Below, piece by piece: positions 24,369 through 30,403 of a DNA stretch of 31,670 bases (positions are counted from its first letter, which is position 1; each line of letters opens with the position of its first letter). This stretch comes from a virus. A model generated the notes under the pieces. That model did not search any database and had not been told where the DNA came from. It saw only the letters and a list, made by a program, of their open reading frames with translations. Location: positions 1 to 31,670 of IMG/VR virus record IMGVR_UViG_3300027797_000087, one strand, 5' to 3'. The position numbers and the translations under genes were made by a program.

Positions 24369-24796
24369 TCTACTTGAGCCCTGCCATTTGGCAATTTACT
24401 TACGTTAATATAACCAGCAGTTGCTCGACTTGGATCTTGTCCAGCCTCTGCCAACATGTTGCCTGCTAAATCTCTGAACCAGCGATCCACAATTTCTTCT
24501 TCTGGATCGCCATCAAAACCGTAACCTGCTTGTTTCAATTGTACTACAAATTCGTCGTTCCAGTCAAGCTCAAAAAACCCATTCCTAATGTTTTCTTTAT
24601 TAACATGGGTATTCAAAACAGCAACATATGGCTCACCTTTGGCAGTAGCACGGGCTTTTGGTGTTAACTTGGCCTTTATTTCTTCGTCTTGAGCTTTTTT
24701 AGTTTCTTCTTGAGCAATAGTCAATGCCGCTTGAGCTTCTGTTTTTTCAGTTTCAAGTTTATCTATTCCAAATAATTTTTTAATTAGTTTTTTCAT
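24365..24796 (-). CDS. Conserved phage protein of unknown function, N-terminal coiled coil (143 aa)
   Basis: The ATG at 24796 (MKKLIKKLFGIDKLE) is preferred because it overlaps the queE stop (TGATG) and has GGGGA at a good distance; the in-frame ATG 12 nt upstream has no clear ribosome binding site. Residues 1-48 are a Lys/Glu/Ala-rich coiled coil. The conserved domain follows: GEPYVAVLNTHVNKENIRNGFFELDWNDEFVVQLKQAGYGFDGDPEEEIVDRWFRDLAGNMLAE. I know this domain only as a T4-like phage protein of unknown role. It stands between queE and the 5' nuclease, both nucleic-acid-related. Confidence 0.72.
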   Translation of the reverse strand: MKKLIKKLFGIDKLETEKTEAQAALTIAQEETKKAQDEEIKAKLTPKARATAKGEPYVAVLNTHVNKENIRNGFFELDWNDEFVVQLKQAGYGFDGDPEEEIVDRWFRDLAGNMLAEAGQDPSRATAGYINVSKLPNGRAQVE

Positions 24797-25659
24797 CAAG
24801 TTCCCCATTCGTTTTTAAACAACGGCACTTGTAAACGGTCACTGTAGCGCCAGCCACGTTTCATTGCCGCCAGTGCTACGTTTTTTGCATTTAAATTGTA
24901 AACACTTTCAACACCGCCCACTGGCATCAAATATACATGCCCTTTAAATCCTGCTGTTCTAAATTCTTCTACTGCACGTTCTGCATCTGCAATGTCTGCT
25001 TCTGTTGCAACAACAAATTTAAGATATGCTGTGCCAACTTGTTCATATTTGCAAACTACTTCCGGACAAATTGCTTCTTCCCACTTCTCACCACTTGCTG
25101 GTAGTTTAGCACTTACGGAGAATGTGACTTCTCTATTCAATTGATGATTGGTGATCTGCCATTTTACTAGATATTCTTTAAACTCTGGTGTAAGTTTCTG
25201 AGTACCGTTTGTTTCAAACGTAATTTCTTTCAAACCAGCCATCTTAGGATGATCTAACAACTCTGGATAAGCCTTCTGCCAGCCCAACAATGGCTCACCG
25301 CCGGTGATAACCAAGTGTTCATTTTGCCATTCACCGTGCGGAATAATTTCTGTAATTCTGTCGGCAATTGCTTCGCTAGTAAGCATTGGACTAAGATCTT
25401 TAAAGTCAGGATGCCAACTGGCATAACTGTCACATCCTGTGCTTACTAGTGGAAGTTCATTATAGGTAGGCCACTTATTATACTTAATTTGTTTTTCTGC
25501 CAGCACATCTGCTTCGACGCTCAATGTACCACGTGGCATGCCAAAGCCTGCACATTTAAAGTTGCATCCAAATGTGCGTAAGAATACACTAGGCACTCCC
25601 ATGTATCTACCTTCACCCTGTATACTATAAAATAACTCAGCTATTTTTATTTTGCTCAT
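24796..25659 (-). CDS. queE: QueE-like radical SAM enzyme (7-carboxy-7-deazaguanine synthase)
   Basis: A 287-residue radical SAM protein. QueE rearranges 6-carboxytetrahydropterin to 7-carboxy-7-deazaguanine, on the way to preQ0. The start MSKIKIAELFYSIQGEGRYMGVPSVFLRTFGCN is the QueE opening (SIQGEG, G-x-P-x-x-F-x-R-x-x-GCN). GGEP occurs as ITGGEPLL at about 118-125, and FETNGT follows. Cys32 and Cys36 fit the first two cluster ligands, but the third is not at the usual C-x-x-C place; Cys76 in TGCDSYASW, which looks like the family's CDTxYAW, is the likely third, after a 39-residue insertion. AGGGA precedes the ATG, overlapping the upstream gene by 23 nt. Together with FolE it points to 7-deazaguanine synthesis. 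Confidence 0.85.
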   Translation of the reverse strand: MSKIKIAELFYSIQGEGRYMGVPSVFLRTFGCNFKCAGFGMPRGTLSVEADVLAEKQIKYNKWPTYNELPLVSTGCDSYASWHPDFKDLSPMLTSEAIADRITEIIPHGEWQNEHLVITGGEPLLGWQKAYPELLDHPKMAGLKEITFETNGTQKLTPEFKEYLVKWQITNHQLNREVTFSVSAKLPASGEKWEEAICPEVVCKYEQVGTAYLKFVVATEADIADAERAVEEFRTAGFKGHVYLMPVGGVESVYNLNAKNVALAAMKRGWRYSDRLQVPLFKNEWGT

Positions 25660-25987
25660 ATCTTTCCCTAAATCTTTCTACATCGTCGATTGCTGATTGT
25701 AACACAGTTGCATAGTTAAGAGCAACCTGTTTTTTCATAATTAAATTTGCTTCAGTATCAATATAACCTTTGGTTAACAATGTCCAAATGTGATACCACC
25801 GTGTCTTTGACCAAAAGTTAGTTCTAGTTGTAGTGTAAATGGTTACAGTGATTCCTGTATCTTCAGCTTCGACCCAAACATTATGATCACAATCATTGCT
25901 ACTGCACTCGCATACAACTCTATATGTTTTTGAGTCGCCCCAACTGTTTTGTTTTAAAATTCCTTCTGCGGGTATTTCGGGTGTCAT
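25637..25987 (-). CDS. Conserved phage protein of unknown function (116 aa)
   Basis: The ATG at 25987 is chosen because it overlaps the upstream stop (ATGA) and follows GGAGAAG; an in-frame ATG 18 nt upstream (MVWRRS) would lie deeper in the previous gene. The protein has KTYRVVCECSSNDCDHNVWVEAED near residues 20-45, with Cys-x-Cys-x4-Cys-x-His that could bind a metal, then VTIYTTTRTNFWSKTRWYHIWTLLTKGYIDTEANLIMKKQVALNYATVL. I know it as a conserved protein of T4-like aquatic phages without known activity. It overlaps queE by 23 nt. Confidence 0.68.
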   Translation of the reverse strand: MTPEIPAEGILKQNSWGDSKTYRVVCECSSNDCDHNVWVEAEDTGITVTIYTTTRTNFWSKTRWYHIWTLLTKGYIDTEANLIMKKQVALNYATVLQSAIDDVERFRERYEQNKNS

Positions 25988-26199
25988 GCTTCTTCTCCAA
26001 ACCATTCATCTACCATGGATTCTGCTTCTTGTTGTGTGAGCGCAGGCACAAATATACGAGCAGGTTCTCCTGTTGTATGTTGTACATTAAATTTAATTAC
26101 ACCTCTTGGTATATGGTGTATGTCTCGTTCCACAACAAACTCTTTCAGATGTTTAGCACGATTAATTAATTGATCAGTTAAGTCTTTAGCAGTTGTCAT
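25984..26199 (-). CDS. Small phage protein of unknown function (71 aa)
   Basis: A 71-residue protein: MTTAKDLTDQLINRAKHLKEFVVERDIHHIPRGVIKFNVQHTTGEPARIFVPALTQQEAESMVDEWFGEEA. It consists of a helix, a beta-rich middle and an acidic C-terminal helix. AAGGATATTAT lies before the ATG. It is 7 nt downstream of the possible nuclease gene and overlaps the next gene by ATGA, so it belongs to the folE-queE operon. No family with a known function is recognised. Confidence 0.68.
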   Translation of the reverse strand: MTTAKDLTDQLINRAKHLKEFVVERDIHHIPRGVIKFNVQHTTGEPARIFVPALTQQEAESMVDEWFGEEA

Positions 26200-26206
26200 A
26201 ATATCC

Positions 26207-26872
26207 TTAGAACTTATAAATGGGTAGTGTGTATATTGGATCAGTCCAACATTTTTTGTGAAATAGAATTTCCATTCTACTTTTGCTATTGTAATATCTT
26301 ACCTTTAAAAAGTCTTGATCTGTTATGCCCAAAATATTCATCATAGTACCGGTAAACGTACATAGTGTATCTGAAAACATGGGAACAGTATCGGTAACTT
26401 CAAATGCACATAGATTACAATCTAAAGTTGCTTTTTCTCTTAGAATTCCAATAAGATAATATTTTTTAAAAGATTGTGCTTTTGCAAACCAGCCATTAAC
26501 ATATAAATTCCATAAAGACTGTTTATCTTTATTAATAAAGAATTGTTTTGCATCTTGATCAAAATTTTGATACATGCTGGCTTCTGTAGTTTGCTTTGAT
26601 TGTGGGCCATAGCTAAGTGATTTGACATCAGCACCAACACCTGGCGTAATCATAACATCGATTAAACTATGTCCTGCACCATTCCATACAGCACCCGGTA
26701 TGCTATCAGAAACAACATATTCCCAAAGCTCTTTACCCATGCTTAATGGTCTTCCTAGTGCAATATGTTTCCTCAACGGAGCCACTATGGCATCCATTTC
26801 AGACTGAAACGTAGCAACAAAACCAGGCCCAAGAAGAGCCATAGTTTGTTGTGCAGTTAACGGGACTATCAT
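26207..26872 (-). CDS. Phage protein of unknown function, possible PD-(D/E)XK nuclease fold (221 aa)
   Basis: No confident family. The 221-residue protein has Glu48 in KELWEYV, then Asp72 in HSLIDVMITPGVGADVKSLSYG and the pair Asp82-x-Lys84. The order E...D-x9-D-V-K is that of PD-(D/E)XK nucleases, with the helix, the metal-binding strand and the DxK motif. After it comes a Gln-rich stretch (SKQTTEASMYQNFDQDAKQF), then YYLIGILREKATLDCNLCAFEV, compatible with further core strands. The start overlaps the folE stop (ATGA), so the two are translated together. A nuclease next to a DNA-modification-type pathway would fit host DNA degradation or protection, but this is inference. Confidence 0.55.
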   Translation of the reverse strand: MIVPLTAQQTMALLGPGFVATFQSEMDAIVAPLRKHIALGRPLSMGKELWEYVVSDSIPGAVWNGAGHSLIDVMITPGVGADVKSLSYGPQSKQTTEASMYQNFDQDAKQFFINKDKQSLWNLYVNGWFAKAQSFKKYYLIGILREKATLDCNLCAFEVTDTVPMFSDTLCTFTGTMMNILGITDQDFLKVRYYNSKSRMEILFHKKCWTDPIYTLPIYKF

Positions 26873-27639
26873 CGTGGTGCAAATTCCTGTTGCATTTTAA
26901 TATTGTCAAAAAACTCTTTCTTTGTACCATGGTCGTCTTTAAACGCACCTTTAAGTACTGTAGTTTGTGTAAGACTAGAATGTGCCATAATGCCGCGATT
27001 CTCGCAACAACCGTGCGTGGCTTGAATATAAACACCTAGGTCTGTTGCACCTGTTGCTTTTTGGATTTCTCTAGCTATGTCGTTACACAATTCTTCTTGG
27101 AGGGTACCTCGACGAGCACACCATTGTGCAATACGTGTATACTTGGACAGTCCGATGAGTTTTTCTGCGGCAATGATTCCGATGTAGGCAACGCCAACAA
27201 CAGGCTGATGATGATGACTACACATACTACGGAGCTCACTCCTAACCACCAACATACCTTCGTACCTATCTTCACTATCATTTGGAAAAGCTGTTGCATC
27301 TGGTGCTGGTTCATATCTACCTGCCATTATTTCATTAAAATACATTTTAGCAAGACGCCTTGCTGTGCCCTTTGAGTTAGGATCGGTTTCTCGATCAATA
27401 AGCAAACGATCAAGAACTGTTTCAAACGCTTCTGCGGCTTCGTCAATTAGTTGTTCTTTGACATGTTCATTAGTAACGTATTCACTGACGTTATCGCCAG
27501 CCCAGAACCGTTTACCTTCACGTTTCATTTTAAAGCGAAGATAGTTGCCTAAATACTTTTCTTCTTTATAGTCTTTGTCGTCATCTCCTTGCTGTTCTGC
27601 GCCAGCAAGTAGATTTTTGTATATTATGGATTCAGTCAT
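26869..27639 (-). CDS. folE: GTP cyclohydrolase I (FolE)
   Basis: A 256-residue enzyme that converts GTP to dihydroneopterin triphosphate, the first step to tetrahydrofolate and to 7-deazaguanines. The N-terminal 60 residues are an extension relative to E. coli FolE (222 aa). The catalytic part has DPNSKGTARRLAKMY (86-100), the zinc-site segment MCSHHHQPVVG (139-149; Cys140, His143), GLSKYTRIAQWCARR (163-177) and HGCCENRG (209-216, Cys211 as third zinc ligand), followed by SSLTQTTVLKG. A Ser replaces the Glu of the usual CEHH. It has its own sigma70-type promoter and AGGAG before the ATG, and heads the folE-queE operon. Confidence 0.93.
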   Translation of the reverse strand: MTESIIYKNLLAGAEQQGDDDKDYKEEKYLGNYLRFKMKREGKRFWAGDNVSEYVTNEHVKEQLIDEAAEAFETVLDRLLIDRETDPNSKGTARRLAKMYFNEIMAGRYEPAPDATAFPNDSEDRYEGMLVVRSELRSMCSHHHQPVVGVAYIGIIAAEKLIGLSKYTRIAQWCARRGTLQEELCNDIAREIQKATGATDLGVYIQATHGCCENRGIMAHSSLTQTTVLKGAFKDDHGTKKEFFDNIKMQQEFAPR

Positions 27640-27657
27640 TATTACTCCTATGTTCTT

Positions 27658-27686
27658 ATTATATAGGTTTATTTAGGTTTTTGCAA
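27658..27686 (-). promoter_or_regulatory. Sigma70-type promoter before folE
   Basis: On the minus strand TTGCAA (27686-27681), a 17-bp spacer and TATAAT (27663-27658) match the sigma70 consensus at 10 of 12 positions, with a perfect -10 box. The ATG of folE is 18 nt beyond the -10 box, and AGGAG lies between. The -35 box lies in the 3' end of the small membrane-protein gene, so it may give folE early expression independent of the upstream operon. Confidence 0.7.
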
Positions 27687-27884
27687 GTTATTTGTTGCTC
27701 GAAGTTGCCTACATGCTTCGCGCATTTCGTTAGTAAAGTCTGGACTTATTTCACTCCAAGTGCAGTCAATCCTAACAACATCACCTCGTTTTGGAAGTGC
27801 TAAAAACATCATTGGTATAACTATTAAAAACACAATGATGACCACTGCTATTTTTATAGTCTCTCGCTTAGGAGTATTCTGCAT
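27669..27884 (-). CDS. Small membrane protein (71 aa)
   Basis: A 71-residue protein: basic N-terminus (MQNTPKRETIK), one transmembrane helix at about residues 10-30 (IAVVIIVFLIVIPMMFLALP), then a soluble C-terminus with RGDVVRIDCTWSEISPDFTNEMREACRQLRA. Positive residues precede the helix, so the N-terminus should be inside and the C-terminus in the periplasm. The C-x-W-S-EISPDFT-x-EMREACR block looks conserved, and its two cysteines could form a disulphide outside. AGGA lies 9 nt before the ATG. It overlaps the upstream gene by 31 nt. Function unknown. Confidence 0.72.
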   Translation of the reverse strand: MQNTPKRETIKIAVVIIVFLIVIPMMFLALPKRGDVVRIDCTWSEISPDFTNEMREACRQLRATNNLQKPK

Positions 27885-28054
27885 AGGTCTGCATCCTTTT
27901 GATTTTTGAAATTAAAATACATAGCATCGTGTTTTGGATGGGTTGCATATCTTTCACCGGGTAACCCAAACACTTCTAACACCATGGCACAGGTTTCATT
28001 CCACCAAAACCCGTTTTGATTATCCCATACTACAGTAACAGTGGTGTCTGTCAT
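27854..28054 (-). CDS. Small phage protein of unknown function (66 aa)
   Basis: A 66-residue protein: MTDTTVTVVWDNQNGFWWNETCAMVLEVFGLPGERYATHPKHDAMYFNFKNQKDADLCRILLSERL. The pattern of an N-terminal strand with aromatic residues, a helix (ETCAMVLEVFG), a strand (DAMYFNF) and a final helix (KDADLCRILLSERL) suggests a small alpha-beta fold. It starts in an ATGA overlap with the HIT gene and so is translated with it. Not recognised. Confidence 0.66.
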   Translation of the reverse strand: MTDTTVTVVWDNQNGFWWNETCAMVLEVFGLPGERYATHPKHDAMYFNFKNQKDADLCRILLSERL

Positions 28055-28419
28055 TTACGATAGTTTCCTCGTTCTGGAATAACATGTCTAACTCCTCCAC
28101 GAGGATCTGCCATGTCACCCTTACGCCTGGGAATCATATGGACATGGGGATACATGACCGTTTGGCCAGCAGCCTCGCCACAGTTTTGCCCGATGTTGAA
28201 ACCGTCCCATTTTTTTGACGCAACTCCATCGTATCCAAACTTGTATGCGGCTTTGAAACATTCGTGGAGATTTTCCATTTTTGTTTCGGTAGGCACAAAT
28301 AACAAATGTCCTTCTGTAACAGCATAAGCATCCTTAAACACCCAAAAAGTTTTAGTTCTATATTCTATCTCAGTCCACGGAGCAAGTTTATTTGCCAGTG
28401 CTTTTTCTAACTCTGTCAT
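28051..28419 (-). CDS. HIT-family protein (histidine triad variant)
   Basis: A 122-residue HIT-domain protein; the family hydrolyses or transfers nucleotidyl groups from nucleoside phosphate derivatives. The ATG at 28419 (MTELEKALANKL) is chosen because GGAAGAAG precedes it; an in-frame ATG 48 nt upstream lies inside the previous gene. HIT features are WVFKDAYAVTEGHLLFVPT, FNIGQNCGEAAGQTV and MYPHVHMIPRRKGD. Against the usual H-x-H-x-H pattern, the first position is Tyr90 while the catalytic middle His92 and His94 remain, so activity is possible. The neighbour phosphoribosyltransferase gene makes a role in nucleotide salvage plausible. It overlaps the next gene by ATGA. Confidence 0.85.
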   Translation of the reverse strand: MTELEKALANKLAPWTEIEYRTKTFWVFKDAYAVTEGHLLFVPTETKMENLHECFKAAYKFGYDGVASKKWDGFNIGQNCGEAAGQTVMYPHVHMIPRRKGDMADPRGGVRHVIPERGNYRK

Positions 28420-28570
28420 CTTCTTCCAACATTTTAAGCTCGTCTTTGAGATATGCAAGATAATCAATCAACGTAGTTCTTTTCTTTTCGTTATTTTCAC
28501 CTTGCACGTTCTTGATATCTTCTTCGACACGTTTTATTTTTTGAATTAGCAATTCAATTTCACCGTTCAT
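28388..28570 (-). CDS. Small coiled-coil protein (60 aa)
   Basis: A 60-residue charged helical protein: MNGEIELLIQKIKRVEEDIKNVQGENNEKKRTTLIDYLAYLKDELKMLEEDDRVRKSTGK. Heptad-like hydrophobic spacing (Leu, Ile, Val, Ile / Leu, Tyr, Leu, Leu) on both sides of a GENNEKK turn suggests a helical hairpin. The start overlaps the membrane-protein stop by ATGA, and the 3' end overlaps the HIT gene by 32 nt. No enzyme motif; function unknown. Confidence 0.68.
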   Translation of the reverse strand: MNGEIELLIQKIKRVEEDIKNVQGENNEKKRTTLIDYLAYLKDELKMLEEDDRVRKSTGK

Positions 28571-28758
28571 TTTCTATACCTAATTCCGCTTGCACCGCCC
28601 AGTAACAATGCAAAAGCCGCCCAAGTTTCAAATGTAAATGGAATATTTAAAGATGGAAACAGTGTATTAAGACTCCATATTCCCAACAACGGTCCAATAG
28701 CAACGGCAATTACAACTAGAGTAATACCAAAAACAAGTTTAATCAATGCAGATGTCAT
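28567..28758 (-). CDS. Small membrane protein (63 aa)
   Basis: The ATG at 28758 overlaps the phosphoribosyltransferase stop (ATGA) and is preferred to an in-frame ATG 63 nt upstream that lies deep in that gene. The protein has two hydrophobic segments: ALIKLVFGITLVVIAVAIGPLLGIW (about 4-28) and FETWAAFALLLGGASG (about 43-58), joined by a loop SLNTLFPSLNIPF. The IGPLLGIWSLNTLFPSLNIPFTFETW block is one that I recall in small phage membrane proteins. Probably a two-helix inner-membrane protein; function unknown. Confidence 0.72.
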   Translation of the reverse strand: MTSALIKLVFGITLVVIAVAIGPLLGIWSLNTLFPSLNIPFTFETWAAFALLLGGASGIRYRK

Positions 28759-29246
28759 AGCCAAAATTCCTCCCAAGGATAAACCAACCAACAATCTTCT
28801 TCTGCTTTGTTTACAGTCCATACATGGTAATCTGGATCTTTAAATTGACTGCTGATATTATGTGTTAAAAACGCAAATCGAACAGTATCTCCCCAAATGG
28901 TAGACCAGTTAGGGTGACTAGGTAATGCATTTGACTGCCAATCTTCTTTGATCCATGCAACAGTAGATCCTTGATCGTTGATGTCGTCAACAATGAGTAT
29001 TTTTTTACCTTCAAATGCATCTTCAGACATGCCACAATTACTAACACAGTCGCCTCCATCACGTAAACTGATGTCTAAACTATTCATTTTAATACCAGTA
29101 TACTGACTAAGAAGATTTGCCGGAATAAGTCCACCACGGCCAATGCCAACAATGTAGTCTGGCCGCCAGTAATGATTGCTCATTTGACGAGCAATGTCTA
29201 AACAAGCACCCTGTACTTGTTGCCAGTTATAGTATATTTTTTTCAT
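28755..29246 (-). CDS. Phosphoribosyltransferase (type I fold)
   Basis: A 163-residue protein with the PRPP-binding loop KILIVDDINDQGSTV (82-96), in which two Asp residues precede the flexible Gly-Ser-Thr turn, and an N-terminal GIGRGGLIPANLLSQ (34-48) typical of type I phosphoribosyltransferases. These enzymes attach a base to ribose 5-phosphate using PRPP, mostly in nucleotide salvage; the base used here cannot be named from sequence. The segment GGDCVSNCG (64-72) has two Cys that may matter for regulation. The start overlaps the previous stop (ATGA). It fits the nucleotide-metabolism theme of this strand. Confidence 0.87.
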   Translation of the reverse strand: MKKIYYNWQQVQGACLDIARQMSNHYWRPDYIVGIGRGGLIPANLLSQYTGIKMNSLDISLRDGGDCVSNCGMSEDAFEGKKILIVDDINDQGSTVAWIKEDWQSNALPSHPNWSTIWGDTVRFAFLTHNISSQFKDPDYHVWTVNKAEEDCWLVYPWEEFWL

Positions 29247-29482
29247 AAAGTTAATGCGTATGCAAGTGAATTTAATTCACTCTTAGTCATAAAAAAATTG
29301 TAAGTGCTTGACTCTGTTACTTCGCCTTTACTATTCAATGACTCGTTAATAAGATCAATATTGAATGTGCCTTTTGGGCTTAAACATTCAAATTTTTCCA
29401 TGCGAAGTCTAAAACTTTCAGACTCTTTAATAACTATTTCCTTTGCAGTGTGTGCAACTGATTCGTGTAATTCTCTCATCAT
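29243..29482 (-). CDS. Small phage protein of unknown function (79 aa)
   Basis: A 79-residue protein: MMRELHESVAHTAKEIVIKESESFRLRMEKFECLSPKGTFNIDLINESLNSKGEVTESSTYNFFMTKSELNSLAYALTL. Two adjacent ATG codons are possible starts; the first gives ATGA with the upstream stop and the second gives TGATG, and GGAG suits the second slightly better. The protein is mixed helix-strand without a recognised motif. It is coupled to the phosphoribosyltransferase gene by another ATGA. Confidence 0.65.
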   Translation of the reverse strand: MMRELHESVAHTAKEIVIKESESFRLRMEKFECLSPKGTFNIDLINESLNSKGEVTESSTYNFFMTKSELNSLAYALTL

Positions 29483-29961
29483 TCTTCTCCTTTAATTGCT
29501 TCAAATGTTCTGTACTTACCCAAAGCATGTATGTATTCGTCATACAACTTCTTTAGCTTTGGATGTTTCTTTTCAAGTATAACATCTCTTTCAGGAATAT
29601 GCAAGACTTTTTCAATGGTATCTAACCGTTCTTCCAAGTCTCTATCATTTATAACAACCTTGCCTTTGACCGTTAATGTTGCATCTTTTTCCAAAACAAT
29701 TTCGTCTTTGCCAGCAGGTACAGACATAATGGCTTTGCCGTTACTGTTATTAAATTGAGTACTTGAATTAATCCAACTTGTTCCGTTAGATCCAGTTGTT
29801 AAAAACTGTCCGCTACTACCGCCTCCTAGACTTGTATTGTTAGTGGTATAAACTTGTCCAACTGTTAGTGGTGGAATTGCGCCATACCCTGGTGAAATAT
29901 TTACAGTACTTCCAATTAATCCGTTTTTAATGTTGTTTGTTTGCTTCGAGGTAGTTGTCAT
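29479..29961 (-). CDS. Conserved phage protein, Gly/Ser/Asn-rich N-terminus (160 aa)
   Basis: The ATG at 29961 (MTTTSKQTNNIKNG) is preferred to an in-frame ATG 24 nt upstream, which lies deeper in the cupin gene. Residues 1-75 are Gly/Ser/Thr/Asn-rich (SLGGGSSGQFLTTGSNGTSWINSSTQF), like fibre or display proteins. The C-terminal half (KDEIVLEKDATLTVKGKVVINDRDLEERLDTIEKVLHIPERDVILEKKHPKLKKLYDEYIHALGKYRTFE) is a conserved helical domain I recall from T4-like phages, starting with a short beta segment and a coiled coil. It overlaps the cupin gene by 35 nt. Function unknown, possibly structural. Confidence 0.7.
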   Translation of the reverse strand: MTTTSKQTNNIKNGLIGSTVNISPGYGAIPPLTVGQVYTTNNTSLGGGSSGQFLTTGSNGTSWINSSTQFNNSNGKAIMSVPAGKDEIVLEKDATLTVKGKVVINDRDLEERLDTIEKVLHIPERDVILEKKHPKLKKLYDEYIHALGKYRTFEAIKGEE

Positions 29962-30403
29962 TATGAATCCATTTATTATCAACAAGAAATCCCCATTCTC
30001 GTTTGTGCGGTCCTGGCATAAACAACGTCCAAGGTGTTACACCTTCGCATAGTTCAATACGATGATAAGAAGTAGCACCACATAGGCGGAAATGGCCAGG
30101 ACCACGCCACATTCTTTCCTCACCAATTTTTTTGCCAATGGAGTCAAATTTAGGAATCCATTCATAATACCCACCTTTAAGAATTAGTGTTGCGTAGGGC
30201 CACGGATGATCATGCACATCTCCAGGGTCGCCTTTGTGGAACTTGTGCAAGAATATGTTAAACGGGAAATGTTTACGATCCTTTAAGAACAAGTAGTAAC
30301 GAGTTAACAACGGCTCGTTGCATTGACGATCCATAATAATACGTTTGCGGTCATGCCGCTCTAACCAATTAAGGTTTAGGTCTTTGATCTTCTGGAGTAT
30401 CAT
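29927..30403 (-). CDS. Cupin-fold phage protein (158 aa)
   Basis: A 158-residue protein. The core FPFNIFLHKFHKGDPGDVHDHPWPYATLILKGGYYEWIP carries the cupin metal motif: His64 and His66 in VHDHPW, GGYYEW around 77-82 and a later His114 in ATSYHRIEL, which fits the second cupin motif. The MDRQCNEPLLTRYYLFLKDRKHFPFN segment before it is a conserved lead-in. Cupins include dioxygenases, isomerases and non-enzymatic sensors, so the substrate cannot be given. The upstream ATG at 30403 is used as start but no strong ribosome binding site is seen. It overlaps both neighbours by 35 nt. Confidence 0.75.
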   Translation of the reverse strand: MILQKIKDLNLNWLERHDRKRIIMDRQCNEPLLTRYYLFLKDRKHFPFNIFLHKFHKGDPGDVHDHPWPYATLILKGGYYEWIPKFDSIGKKIGEERMWRGPGHFRLCGATSYHRIELCEGVTPWTLFMPGPHKREWGFLVDNKWIHNDNYLEANKQH

